Origin: Pseudophaeobacter arcticus DSM 23566
GTDB lineage: Bacteria > Pseudomonadota > Alphaproteobacteria > Rhodobacterales > Rhodobacteraceae
Assembly (NCBI RefSeq): GCF_000473205.1
Contig: NZ_KI421507.1
Location: 407,934-471,933, forward strand
Direction: 5' to 3'
Length of the DNA: 64,000 nucleotides
Both the position numbers and the translations under genes were made by a program. Under the pieces are notes generated by a model. It saw only the letters and a list, made by a program, of their open reading frames with translations, was not told where the DNA came from and made no database searches. Positions 33,599-42,987 of the stretch are shown piece by piece (the first letter of the stretch is position 1; every line of letters starts with the position of its first letter).

Positions 33599-34831
33599 TT
33601 GAAGCATTTTGCTGTATCACCCTCTGATGGCACTCCGGCCCGTCCAGAGGGCGGAGAAAACGAGCTGAAGAACACAGCGCCTGCCTTTGTTGGGGGTGGT
33701 GAGGATCGCATGACGCAAAAGGGTTACAAGAGGTTTCGCCGTCGCAATGCGCCAGCGCCGCAACAGGCTGGCCCAGAGATTGGTCCAGAGCCAGAGACTG
33801 GCCCAGAGACGGACCTGGAGACCGGCCCAGAGGTCGGCACAGCTGCAAGCCCGCTCAACAGCGCGCGATTTCCTGCGCCAGCGGTGCAGACACAACAGCC
33901 AATTCCAGCCCCAAAGGCAGCCCCGCCCGAGGGGACAAGACCAGCCCCGGCGCCGCAATCAGTCACACCGCAGCCTGCGGCTGTCGCCGCAAAGCCCCGC
34001 ACTGAGATAGCGCGCCCTGTGGAGACCGCGCGACCTGTGCGGGTCAAACCGCGGTTGGAACTGGACCGGCAGGCGCGTGTCGATTTGCCTGGGAAACCAC
34101 CGATGGATTTGCCAACCCGTTTTGACCCCTGGTTGCAGATCCCCCAGGTTCCCTTTGATTTTCTGGGGCAAAAACCGTCACGCCTGCCGCTGGTTAGCGC
34201 CTTTCGGGCCTCGCCTACGGCGCGGGCCTTTGATTTGCTGCGCACCCGGTTGCTGCACAGTCTAAAGGCGCATGGCTGGAAACGGGTGGCGGTCACCAGC
34301 CCCTCTGCAGGCGGCGGCACCACCTTTTGCGCGGTCAATCTGGCGCTGAGCCTCGCCAGGGTGCCACAAAGCCGCACCCTGTTGATGGATATGAATTTTC
34401 GCAGACCCGGCATCGCGGCGGCGCTGGGCATCCCGCCACATGGCGATATGTCGGCTTTCCTTGCCGGTGAGGTGCCGCTGAACCAGCATCTGCAAAGGCT
34501 GTCTGTGTCGCTGGCGGTGGGCAGCAATTGCCATCCCGATCACAATGCCTCGGATATTTTGCATGATCGGCGCGCCGCAGACGTGATTTCTGCCATGATC
34601 AACGAGACCCGGGCCGATACGGTTCTGTTCGACCTGCCGCCGGTGTTGGAACATGACGATGTCACCGCCTTTCTGCCGCAGGTGGACGGGGTGCTGTTGA
34701 TTTCTGACGGTGACAGGACCACCGCTGCCGAACTTGCGGCCTGCGAAAAGATGCTGGCGGGGCACGCGCCCTTGCTTGGCGTGGTGCTGAACAAGGCGCA
34801 CCAGTCCGACAAGACGCAAGTTACCCCCTAA
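33599..34831 (+). CDS. BY-kinase/CapB-like P-loop protein with lysine-free Walker A
   Basis: 410 residues from a TTG at 33599 with CAGGAG upstream; ATG 33710 with GAGG is an alternative. Residues 1-190 are low-complexity and Pro/Glu-rich, with a degenerate GPE repeat (33769-33834). The C-terminal 200 match polysaccharide co-polymerase kinases: TSPSAGGGTTFCAVNLALSL (Walker A position, about 233-252), LLMDMNFRRPG (Walker A') and TVLFDLPPVL (Walker B). The usual GKS/T lysine is replaced by GGTT. No Tyr cluster at the C-terminus. It lies just before the Wzz-like gene, its expected partner. Confidence 0.8.
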   Translation: MKHFAVSPSDGTPARPEGGENELKNTAPAFVGGGEDRMTQKGYKRFRRRNAPAPQQAGPEIGPEPETGPETDLETGPEVGTAASPLNSARFPAPAVQTQQPIPAPKAAPPEGTRPAPAPQSVTPQPAAVAAKPRTEIARPVETARPVRVKPRLELDRQARVDLPGKPPMDLPTRFDPWLQIPQVPFDFLGQKPSRLPLVSAFRASPTARAFDLLRTRLLHSLKAHGWKRVAVTSPSAGGGTTFCAVNLALSLARVPQSRTLLMDMNFRRPGIAAALGIPPHGDMSAFLAGEVPLNQHLQRLSVSLAVGSNCHPDHNASDILHDRRAADVISAMINETRADTVLFDLPPVLEHDDVTAFLPQVDGVLLISDGDRTTAAELAACEKMLAGHAPLLGVVLNKAHQSDKTQVTP

Positions 34832-34984
34832 AAACCCACATTCCAAAGCCCCAACATCCGGTCAGAGCCACAGTTTTGCCCGGATGCTGTGGTGTAAGGG
34901 ATGGTGAATGTATCCGCTTGTGCTCTGGCTCGATGGGGCAAAGACAGGCAGGATGAGAGACGTGACGACAAGGTGAGCTGACCC

Positions 34985-36265
34985 ATGGGCCCGATTTATT
35001 CGCTGGCAGATTTTTTGGACATGTTGCGTCGCCGCGCTGCGGTCATTTTGTATGTCGTGGTGGCGGGCAGCATTCTGTCGCTCTGGGTGGCGCTCAATCA
35101 GCAGCATCTGTACCACAGTGCCGAGGTGATACAGGTCACGCGGCCAACCATCGCTGACGATTTGGCCAAATCCACGGTCGAAGGCTCCTCGGCGCGGCGG
35201 ATGCAATTGATCGAACAGCGTTTGATGGCCCGCGCAACCCTGCTGGATATCATCGACAAATTTGCGCTCTACGCCGATCAGCCCAGTCTGACATCAACCG
35301 AAAAAGTAGTGATGCTGCGTCAGGCCGTGAACATCACTGGCGTGGCAGCGGTGCGCGAAGGCTTTGCCGATGATGGCACCATTTCGGTGCTGACCATCAC
35401 GGCGATGATGCCCACGGCGCTACAGGCGCAGCAGGTGGCCAGCGAATTTGGCCATCGCACCATCGAGCTGAGCGTCAGTAGCCGAATTGCCCAAGCGCGC
35501 GAAACCCTGAGCTTCTTTGCCGAAAAGGAAGCCGCCCTGGTCGGCCAGGTCGCGGCGCTGGAAGATGAGATCTCTGCCTTTCACGCCGCCCATGATGTGG
35601 CCCTGCCTGGAACAGCAGAGTTTCGGCGCAGCGAAGTGGCAACAATCAACGAAAGCCTGCTGGATATTGAACGCGAAAAAATCCTGATCCGGCGCGCTGC
35701 CGATCAGGCCAGCGCCTCCGAACGCCCGGCAACTGCGCGCCGGATGCTGGCCGAGGCGCAGGAGAAGCTGGCAACGCTGGATGCCCAGCACGATCTATTG
35801 AGCCAGCGCAAGAACGAGCTGGAAGTGGCGCTGCAAACCACCCCCGAGGTGCAGCGGCAGCTGGGGGTCTACGCCCGGCAGATGCAATCACTGCAAGGCG
35901 AATTGGAGGTTGTCTCCACCCGCCGCAACGAGGCCGAAGTGGGGTTTCGTCTGGAAACCTCGCGCCAGGGCGAACGCCTGACGGTGCTGGAACCCGCAGG
36001 GCTTGCGGATTACCCGTCCACGTCGGCACGCAAAAATAAGGCTTTGATGGGGGGAATTGCCAGTGTTCTGGCAGGGCTGGCCCTTGCCTTTGTGTTGGAG
36101 CTGCGTGCGCCCGTGCTGCGCTCTGCGGCGCAGATGGAGCGCGAAACCGGTTTGGCGCCGGTGGCCTCGATCCCGGTTCTGGATACCAAGCCCCGCGGCC
36201 GGGGGTTGCGGCGCATACTGGGGGCCTGGCGACGGCTGCTGCCGCAGAAACTGGCGCGCCGCTGA
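34985..36265 (+). CDS. Wzz/GumC-type chain-length determinant protein
   Basis: 426 residues. Membrane helices at about 20-38 (VILYVVVAGSILSLWVAL) and 352-375 (GGIASVLAGLALAFVLEL) flank a long periplasmic, mostly coiled-coil region. The C-terminal part before helix 2 has the Pro-rich segment PAGLADYPSTSARKNK typical of Wzz proteins. It sets polysaccharide chain length together with the polymerase and the BY-kinase-like protein upstream. It ends tail-to-tail with the flippase gene, 31 bases away. Confidence 0.87.
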   Translation: MGPIYSLADFLDMLRRRAAVILYVVVAGSILSLWVALNQQHLYHSAEVIQVTRPTIADDLAKSTVEGSSARRMQLIEQRLMARATLLDIIDKFALYADQPSLTSTEKVVMLRQAVNITGVAAVREGFADDGTISVLTITAMMPTALQAQQVASEFGHRTIELSVSSRIAQARETLSFFAEKEAALVGQVAALEDEISAFHAAHDVALPGTAEFRRSEVATINESLLDIEREKILIRRAADQASASERPATARRMLAEAQEKLATLDAQHDLLSQRKNELEVALQTTPEVQRQLGVYARQMQSLQGELEVVSTRRNEAEVGFRLETSRQGERLTVLEPAGLADYPSTSARKNKALMGGIASVLAGLALAFVLELRAPVLRSAAQMERETGLAPVASIPVLDTKPRGRGLRRILGAWRRLLPQKLARR

Positions 36266-36296
36266 TTTGGCAGGCCGGGCTGGACGGACAGTCCGG

Positions 36297-37664
36297 CTAG
36301 ACGGACGCTGGCGCAATCAGGGCCATGATCCGGTCCAGATGCCAGTAGACCGCGCCGCTGCCAATGAGCGCCGCAACCAGGGCAAACCCCATATCATGCA
36401 GCGGATCCCAGGCATGGTGTTTTACCGCCAACCAGACCAGCACCGGATAGGCCGCCAGCATCGACAGCCCCATGGCGACGATACCGCCGGGCAGGCCAAA
36501 CCACATGGTGGCCAATAAAAACATGCCTGTCTGCAAGAGCGCGCGCGTGGCGGTAAAGACAAAAAAGGCCCGGCTGTCACCGGCTGCCAAGGCAGCCTGG
36601 TCATAGGTCATGGTGATCACCGCAGGCACCAGCGCCAGCGAGATCATCACAATCATCGCTCCGGCCTGCACATAGCGCGCATCATAGAGGAAATCCACCA
36701 GCCAGGGGCCGATCCAGGCCATCAGCAGCAGCATCGACAGGATTGTCGCGGTCAGCCCGACCCGCAGCAACCGCTGCTTGCGCAGATTGGCAGGATCGGC
36801 GGTAACAGGCGTGTCGCGGTAGACCGGGATCATCAGCCGCTGATTGACCGCATGGCCCAGAAGCATTGGAAAACTGGCAAGGAAAAAGCCGATATTGTAG
36901 ATGCCCAGCACCTCAAGCGAGACAAATTTCCCCAAAATCGCCCGGTCCCCTTGCGAGGTCAAAAACCAGAAGGCCGTCGACAGAAAGATCCATTTGCCAA
37001 AACGCACCAGCTCGGTCACCGACTTTGGCTCCCAGCAAAAGCGATTGTGCAGTCCGGGCAGGCCAAAATGGGTCAGCGCCAGCTTGGCGGCGGCCTGAAT
37101 GACACCGCCCAGAACCAGGGCAATCACCGAGCCGCTGATCCAGGCCAAAACCACCATGGAGCCGACGCCAATCACCTGCGCGGCCAGATCCAACAGGGTC
37201 ACCCGTCCAACCAGCAGATGGCGATGGGCAGTTTCGATCCGGGTTGGATTAAACCCGGCAATGGCCAGACCAATGCCGGCAATCGGCAGGTAGTACAGCA
37301 ACTGAGGCGCGGCGTAGAACCAGGCCATCGGCCAGGCCAGCGCCAGGGTAAAAGCCCAAAGCCCAAAGCCGCGCAGCACCTGAATGCTCCAGGCGGTATT
37401 GAGAAAATCCGGGTCATCACCACGGCTGTTCTGCGCGATCGAGGGGCCAATGCCGACGTCTGAAAACAGCGATAACCCCACGGTGACCACAGTGACCAGC
37501 GCCATCAGACCAAAGGCCTCGGGGAAGAGCAGCCGGGCCAGCACCAGATTGGCCGCCAGCCGCAGGGCCTGGCTGCCGCCATAGCCGATCATCATCCAGG
37601 AGGCCGAGCGCAGCACCCGTGCCATCAGTCCCTGGCCGGCAAAATGGCGGGTCAGCTGTTTCAT
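36297..37664 (-). CDS. Wzx-type oligosaccharide flippase
   Basis: 455 residues with about 12-14 predicted membrane helices. The N-terminal stretch SASWMMIGYGGSQALRLAAN is typical of the polysaccharide transporter group of the MOP superfamily (WzxC-like). It moves lipid-linked repeat units across the inner membrane. It is divergent from the glycosyltransferase at 37947 (282-bp gap with shared promoters) and converges with the Wzz-like gene. Confidence 0.88.
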   Translation of the reverse strand: MKQLTRHFAGQGLMARVLRSASWMMIGYGGSQALRLAANLVLARLLFPEAFGLMALVTVVTVGLSLFSDVGIGPSIAQNSRGDDPDFLNTAWSIQVLRGFGLWAFTLALAWPMAWFYAAPQLLYYLPIAGIGLAIAGFNPTRIETAHRHLLVGRVTLLDLAAQVIGVGSMVVLAWISGSVIALVLGGVIQAAAKLALTHFGLPGLHNRFCWEPKSVTELVRFGKWIFLSTAFWFLTSQGDRAILGKFVSLEVLGIYNIGFFLASFPMLLGHAVNQRLMIPVYRDTPVTADPANLRKQRLLRVGLTATILSMLLLMAWIGPWLVDFLYDARYVQAGAMIVMISLALVPAVITMTYDQAALAAGDSRAFFVFTATRALLQTGMFLLATMWFGLPGGIVAMGLSMLAAYPVLVWLAVKHHAWDPLHDMGFALVAALIGSGAVYWHLDRIMALIAPASV

Positions 37665-37946
37665 GTGGTCTCCGGATGTTTGCTTGGGTTTTGGTCTGCT
37701 CTGCGGTGTAATTCAGGACCAATTGGCACTAGGCTATGCAGGCGAGGAAGGCGCGTCAATTGCAACTGGCCCTGTGGGTGTCATTGCGGGGGAATGGCGG
37801 GAGTCTGGGGCGAAAAAGGCCAGACAATCAGCTTTGAAATCACGCATTGATTTGGTTTTGATGACGGCGCGCTTGCGCCCTCTAGGCAAGCCCGGACAGA
37901 GCCGCTACCTTGGCGGAAACCAACTGGCTGACTGGAGTATAGGCCT

Positions 37947-39161
37947 TTGAAAGTCGCTTATGTTCTGAACAGTTACCCGCAGCCCTCCCATAGTTTTATC
38001 CGCCGTGAAATCCAGGCGCTGGAGCGTCAGGGGATTGCCGTGCTGCGGCTGGCAATGCGGCCTGGGTCAGCGCCATTGGTGGATCCGGGCGACAGGGCGG
38101 AGGCGGCAAAGACCGAGTATGTTTTGCAACGGGGGGGACTGGCGTTGCTGCTGCCGCTTTTGCGCCAGGCAGTGGCTTCACCGGCCGTGTTTTTTCAGGC
38201 CATGGGGGTGGCCATTCGGTTGGGGCGGGTGTCACAGGCCGGGGTCTTGCGACACCTGATCTATCTGGCAGAGGCCTGTTATGTGGTGGTGCGCTGCCGG
38301 GCCGAAGGGGTTGACCATATGCATGCGCATTTTGGCACCAATGCCACGGCCGTGGCGCTCTTGGCGCAGGCGCTGGGCGGGCCGGGGTATAGTTTCACCA
38401 CCCATGGCCCGGAAGAGTTTGATGCCCCTGTGGCGCTCTCTCTGGGAGAAAAAATCAACCGAGCGCGCTTTGCCGTCGCCATCAGCAGTTTTGGCAAGAG
38501 CCAGCTCAGCCGCTGGGCTGATTTTGGGGTCTGGGACCAGCTGAAGGTGGTGCATTGCGGCATTGAACCGGCGCGGTTTGAAAACCCGCTGCCGCTGCCG
38601 GAGGGCCCGTTGCGATTGGCAGCCATTGGGCGCTTTGTGGAGCAAAAGGGCCAGATGGTGCTGGTGCGCGCCATGGCTGAGGTGGTGCAGTCGCATCCAC
38701 AGGTGCATCTGGCGCTGATTGGCGATGGCGAGATGCGCGCTGATCTGGAAGCCGCAATTAGTGCCGCTGGGCTGCAGAACAATGTGACCCTGACAGGATG
38801 GCTGTCAGAGGCGGGCGTGCGCGCAGAGCTTGCCGCGTCTCATGCCCTGGTGATGCCCTCTTTTGCCGAGGGCCTGCCCATGGTGGTGATGGAGGCCATG
38901 GCCGCGGCCCGTCCCGTTCTGGCCACCTATATCGCCGGCACGCCTGAGCTGGTTTTGCCCGGCAAGACCGGTTGGCTGGTTCCGGCGGGCGATGCGCAGA
39001 TCCTGGCCGCGGCAATTGCCGAACTGGCAGAGGTGCCTGCGGCGCAGATGGCGAGCCTGGGCGCGGCGGCACGTGAGCGGGTTCTGGAGCGGCACGACAG
39101 CGATGTGGAGGCGGGTAAGCTGGCAGATCTGTTCCGTGAGGCCTGTCAGAGAATCGGTTGA
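37947..39161 (+). CDS. Glycosyltransferase family 4
   Basis: 404 residues, GT-B fold. The N-terminal domain starts MKVAYVLNSYPQPSHSFIRR, close to WcaL/AmsK-type exopolysaccharide transferases. The donor-binding domain has RLAAIGRFVEQKGQMVLV and the EX7E motif EGLPMVVME. It is retaining and probably adds a sugar to the lipid-linked unit on the cytoplasmic side. Monocistronic; a double-hairpin element follows it. Confidence 0.9.
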   Translation: MKVAYVLNSYPQPSHSFIRREIQALERQGIAVLRLAMRPGSAPLVDPGDRAEAAKTEYVLQRGGLALLLPLLRQAVASPAVFFQAMGVAIRLGRVSQAGVLRHLIYLAEACYVVVRCRAEGVDHMHAHFGTNATAVALLAQALGGPGYSFTTHGPEEFDAPVALSLGEKINRARFAVAISSFGKSQLSRWADFGVWDQLKVVHCGIEPARFENPLPLPEGPLRLAAIGRFVEQKGQMVLVRAMAEVVQSHPQVHLALIGDGEMRADLEAAISAAGLQNNVTLTGWLSEAGVRAELAASHALVMPSFAEGLPMVVMEAMAAARPVLATYIAGTPELVLPGKTGWLVPAGDAQILAAAIAELAEVPAAQMASLGAAARERVLERHDSDVEAGKLADLFREACQRIG

Positions 39162-39349
39162 TGTAGCAAAAACAGCGCCTTACAGATTTGACGAATTTCG
39201 CTTCTGTCCGCGCTGCAGTGGCTTGTTCTAAGTAAAACCTGCCAAACCAGCAAGGTCGGTTGAATGGGTCCTGAGCCTAACAAAGTGGCCGCCTGACTAG
39301 AGGGGTTGGTTGGCTATAGGGCTGGCTATGGGCTGGCAAGTAGACGGGC

Positions 39350-39435
39350 AAGGGGGGGGCTCCCGCGCGCTTTGATTGTTTCTGACGAAACCATCAAAGC
39401 GCTTGGGCCCGGCGCCGCGCTGAAGCGCGGCGCGG
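39350..39435. repeat. Double-hairpin intergenic element, copy B
   Basis: Same flanks as copy A: AAGGGGGGGGCTCCCGCGC (one extra G), hairpin 1 GCGCTTTGAT/ATCAAAGCGC, middle CTTGGGCCCGGCGC, hairpin 2 GCGCCGCGC/GCGCGGCGC. Stem sequences differ completely from copies A and C while pairing is kept. It lies in the convergent gap 39162-39496, preceded by short GGCTAT/GGCTGG repeats at about 39305-39337. No gene in this gap. Confidence 0.78.
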
Positions 39436-39496
39436 CAGCGCACTGTTGCAGCGCAGCGTTTCAGAGCGGCAGGGGTCGTGGGATTGCAGCAGGGGA

Positions 39497-40456
39497 TCAG
39501 CGTCCGCGGGTCCAGCGTTGGCGGCTGCGAAACAGCGGAGATTTCACCGTCAAAGACACCAGCGCATAGGCGGCAAAGCCGATGGGATCCTGTAGCAAGA
39601 GCCCGAACAGCTGCCCCATAGGGAGCGGGGCTTTGTCATCATTGGCCAACAGCTGCGGGTATTTCTCATGCAGCTCTGCGACGCCGGCATTCTGTCGCCG
39701 TCGCACCCGGGTCAGGTTGCGCAGCCCTTCGACCATTGGCCAGGCGTAGCGGGCTGGCAGTTTGATCCGCTCATGTGCTGCAAAGGAAAGCCGGGCAAAG
39801 GTATCATCGGCAATAATATCGGGCCAGTCCTGCCAGCGCGCCCGCCCGGCGCGGTTCATTGCAAACAGGCCAAAACCAGGGGTGCCGGTCTGGACAAAAG
39901 GCAGGCGCATCCAAAACCTGCCATAGGCGCGGGTCAAGGCGCTTTGGGCGGTGGTGAGTTGGGGGGTGCCGCTGGCGTAGCGGGCCAGGGTGTGAGCCTG
40001 AGCCTGTGTCTGAGCCCGGATCTGGGCCTGGATCTGGGCGGGGCCAAGCGCGGCGGTGATCTGGCCGATCAATGCGGGATCAACCGTGACATCGGCGTCC
40101 AGATAGACCAGCACCCCCCCCCGTGCTTCAGCATCGCCGGCGTTCAGCGCCTTGAGCTTGTTGCCCTCTGGCAGCTCGATGATGCGAAGCTGCCACTGGG
40201 GCGGCGCCGCCTGAGCCGCTGCAATTCTGGCGGTGGCATCGGTGCAGCCATTGGCCAGGATCAGAACTTCGCCCCGCATCCCCGCAGGCAGCACGGAGGC
40301 AAACAGCGCGCCAAGGCAGCCCGCGATGTAGCTGGCTTCGTTATGGGCCGGGATCAAGACGCTCACCTGCGGCTGGGGGGCGGCGGTTGGCGTGCCCGTT
40401 GGCGTAGTTGTTGGCGTAGCTGTTGGCAGGCCCGATGGCAGGGGGGAGGCGCTCAT
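39497..40456 (-). CDS. Glycosyltransferase family 2, last gene of the PKS/NRPS operon
   Basis: 319 residues. GT-A fold: VSVLIPAHNEASYIAGCLGA, then VYLDADVTVDP carrying the DxD metal site. The N-terminus has a 12-bp tandem repeat encoding Thr/Pro/Ala residues, and a second 12-bp array gives Gln/Ala-rich residues at about 140-155. A membrane-type C-terminal helix is possible near FGLLLQDPIGFAAYALVSL. Its ATG overlaps the stop of the SGNH-glycosidase gene by 4 bases, so it is the last gene of the big operon. Confidence 0.85.
   Translation of the reverse strand: MSASPLPSGLPTATPTTTPTGTPTAAPQPQVSVLIPAHNEASYIAGCLGALFASVLPAGMRGEVLILANGCTDATARIAAAQAAPPQWQLRIIELPEGNKLKALNAGDAEARGGVLVYLDADVTVDPALIGQITAALGPAQIQAQIRAQTQAQAHTLARYASGTPQLTTAQSALTRAYGRFWMRLPFVQTGTPGFGLFAMNRAGRARWQDWPDIIADDTFARLSFAAHERIKLPARYAWPMVEGLRNLTRVRRRQNAGVAELHEKYPQLLANDDKAPLPMGQLFGLLLQDPIGFAAYALVSLTVKSPLFRSRQRWTRGR
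39991..40038 (-). repeat. 12-bp coding tandem repeat, 4 copies
   Basis: Four 12-base units of the kind CCTGGATCTGGG inside the GT2 gene, encoding alternating Gln/Ala with Ile, Arg or Thr. In-frame length variation. Confidence 0.8.
40386..40433 (-). repeat. 12-bp coding tandem repeat, 4 copies
   Basis: Four units of GTTGGCGTAGNN type close to the GT2 start, encoding a Thr/Pro/Ala-rich N-terminal tail before the catalytic domain. Confidence 0.85.
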
Positions 40457-42987
40457 TTTACCGCTTCCAATGCGGACCAGCGGGGGTTGTCATCGCTGAG
40501 GCTTCGCAGTGCCCCCCAGCTGCCCCATTTGCCAGGAACCGCCACATCCGCATAGGCGCCAAACAGCGTGCCGCCCAGCTCTTGCCAGCCACTGAGCAAC
40601 CTTGCATAGAGCGCGCCCATTTCGGGCGTATAGTTGAAATGGGTAAAGAAGCCGGTGAGCGCGGCATCCTCGGTAATCGGGCCGATGCCGACCACATGAC
40701 TGCCGCCCTCATACATGATCAGATCCAGCCCATGTTGATCCGCCACAGCACGGTGGTAGGGCAAAACGCGGCCCAACAAATCGCTGAGCGTATCGGCGGC
40801 CTCCCCGCTGGCCAGGCCGTCACTCAGTTCGGCGGCGGCCTGGACGCTGGCAACATCATATTGGTGGTCGGCAATAAATTCTTCGGCCTCTGTGCCGCGC
40901 AGCCCCTGCGCAGCCGCCGCATTGCGGGCGTGCTGCTGGCTGTCTGCGATCCAGGCCCGCAGGATCGGTGCGCGGTCCTTTAGCCCCAGAATGCCGCCAA
41001 AATACCCGGTCACCGCATAGGCATCAAAATAGGCGGCAGGGGCCTCGCGGTCGGCGGCTTCAGCCACCCAAAGCGGCGCCGTCAGGATCTGCTCTTCCAG
41101 CCCCAGCCAGCCGGTCTGGGTGGACAACACCCGCACCAGGCGTGCGGTTGATGCCGCGCCGAAGACTTCGGTCCAAATCTGCGAAACCTCTGCGGCGCGG
41201 CCACCGTAGAACTGCATCCACAGATCCTGACCGCCCCAGCGCGCGCGCGCCTGGGTATCGGCCCAGCGGGCCTGTTCGAACTGCCAGTTCCAGACCTCGT
41301 TGGAATACTCGACATAGGCTTTGAGATCAAAATCCAAGCCTGCCTCAACCGCGCGGGCAAAGTTGCGGATATAGCTGTCATCGGCGCGGTGGGGCATGTT
41401 GAACCAGGCATCGGTGCCCAGCTCATTCACCAGTGCCAGCATGACCTCCAGCGGCACACCCTTGCGGCCCCAGCTATAATCGCTGACCAGCGGGCGGTCT
41501 TCCCAGCCGGTGAGGTGCGAGTCATTGGTGCCCATCCAGTCCATAAAGCGCAGCGCTGCAAACCCGTCCAGGATCTCCAGCCAGTCCGGGTTAAAAATCT
41601 CGCCAGCCGCATAGCGCTGCAGGTGCTCTTCCTTGACCACGGTGATATTGCGCGGGTAGTCACCGGCCGAGCCGATCCGCTGCAGCCGGATTTCGACCGG
41701 GCCGGGACCGGGGGTGAAATCAAACGAGACCTCGCCCTTGCCATAGCGCTGATTGCGCGCCCGCCCCGAGACCTCGACAATGCCCTGGCCCTCAAAGCGC
41801 AGCACATAGCGCCCGGCCAGGCTCAGCGCGGTTTCGGGCAGATCTGTCAGGATCACGGTCCCGATCGAGCCCAGCTCGGGCGGCAGAGCGGTGGGCCAGC
41901 CCGCCGCATCCAGATAGCCGGCCTCCTGCAGATCTGCCTCGTTGGCGCCGCCCCACTGGCCGGGCAGATGCCCGATCCAGGGGCGCGCGGTCTTGAAGTG
42001 ATCCAGAAACGGTGCCTGTGGGCTCCAATCGGCCACCGGCATCAGGTTCATCGCAATGGGCTGGCGGGTTGGGATCGGGGGCACCTCAGCGTGCCGCTGC
42101 TGCGGCAGCTCTTCCGGGAGTGGGCTGTTCAACTGGGCCAGCTCAGGCTCCATGGGCAGCGGGGCGGGCTCATCGGGCAGGGCCGGAGAGGCCGTGTCAC
42201 TGCCGCCGGCTGCGGCCCAGGCCAGTCTTTGAAGTTGCCGCGCCAAGGCTTCGGAAGGGGCTGTGTACCCCTGTCCCCAGCGGTCCTGCAGCTGATAGGG
42301 CAGCCCCTGTGGATCCTGTCCGGTCAGCACCGCATATTGCACCAGGCTGAGGTAGTAAAATCCCAGCGCATTGGGGTGGATATCGTCGGAAAACACCTGC
42401 GAGATAGACTGCAACCCGGGCAGGGTGCCGGCCGTGATGGCATCCTCCAGCCGGGCCATGGCCTGACCTGCAGGCAGCAGGCGCACAGTGCCATTGGTGG
42501 CCTCATTGACCTCATCGACCAGGGCCTGCCAGCGCGGCAAATCCTGCTCGAGCCGGTCACGCCAGGGGGTTGCGGCGCCTTCGTCAAAAGGCACCTCGGC
42601 GCCGGTGCCGCTGTTGAGACTGTGCCAGGTCTCTTGCAGGTAGAACTGCACATCCGGATTGGCGGCGCGGGCCAGTTCATAGAACTGGGTCACGGCCTCT
42701 GCGGAATTGCTCCATTTCAAGTGATTGGCCAGCGGGATCGCCTCGGTGACGATCACCGCATCCACGGGCGCGGTCAGCCGCTGGCGGGCATTGATGCCTT
42801 CGGCGCTTTTGGCGTGTTGCCAATTGTAGCTGAGCGGCGCGCCATTGATGATCTGGGCCTCGACCGTGACCGGTGCTGATGCGCCCGGCTGTTCCGCCAG
42901 CAGCTGTTGCAGCATTTGCGGATTGTCCGGGCCAAACAGCGAATGCCCCACCATCACCACCGAGGTGATCAGCGCTTCAAGGTTCAT
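40453..42987 (-). CDS. SGNH-like plus glycoside-hydrolase-like fusion protein
   Basis: 844 residues. Residues 1-255 are SGNH-hydrolase-like: GHS at 14-16 (block I position) and DDIHPNALG with D202/H204 (block V). A Pro/Glu linker (260-330) follows, then a beta-rich part (340-450), then an (alpha/beta)8-like domain (455-830) with two candidate catalytic acids, E564 in EYSNEVWNW and E760 in IMYEGGSHV, placed as in clan-A glycosidases. No signal peptide is obvious. The N-terminal domain is a paralogue of the next protein upstream. It may trim, acylate or deacylate the polysaccharide, but no exact family is recognised. Overlaps neighbours by 4 bases on both sides. Confidence 0.72.
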   Translation of the reverse strand: MNLEALITSVVMVGHSLFGPDNPQMLQQLLAEQPGASAPVTVEAQIINGAPLSYNWQHAKSAEGINARQRLTAPVDAVIVTEAIPLANHLKWSNSAEAVTQFYELARAANPDVQFYLQETWHSLNSGTGAEVPFDEGAATPWRDRLEQDLPRWQALVDEVNEATNGTVRLLPAGQAMARLEDAITAGTLPGLQSISQVFSDDIHPNALGFYYLSLVQYAVLTGQDPQGLPYQLQDRWGQGYTAPSEALARQLQRLAWAAAGGSDTASPALPDEPAPLPMEPELAQLNSPLPEELPQQRHAEVPPIPTRQPIAMNLMPVADWSPQAPFLDHFKTARPWIGHLPGQWGGANEADLQEAGYLDAAGWPTALPPELGSIGTVILTDLPETALSLAGRYVLRFEGQGIVEVSGRARNQRYGKGEVSFDFTPGPGPVEIRLQRIGSAGDYPRNITVVKEEHLQRYAAGEIFNPDWLEILDGFAALRFMDWMGTNDSHLTGWEDRPLVSDYSWGRKGVPLEVMLALVNELGTDAWFNMPHRADDSYIRNFARAVEAGLDFDLKAYVEYSNEVWNWQFEQARWADTQARARWGGQDLWMQFYGGRAAEVSQIWTEVFGAASTARLVRVLSTQTGWLGLEEQILTAPLWVAEAADREAPAAYFDAYAVTGYFGGILGLKDRAPILRAWIADSQQHARNAAAAQGLRGTEAEEFIADHQYDVASVQAAAELSDGLASGEAADTLSDLLGRVLPYHRAVADQHGLDLIMYEGGSHVVGIGPITEDAALTGFFTHFNYTPEMGALYARLLSGWQELGGTLFGAYADVAVPGKWGSWGALRSLSDDNPRWSALEAVK

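Noticed and set aside
41389..42879. Plus-strand open frame of 496 codons opposite the SGNH-glycosidase fusion
   Set aside because: Antisense shadow; the minus-strand protein has conserved motifs and operon overlaps, whereas this frame has none.
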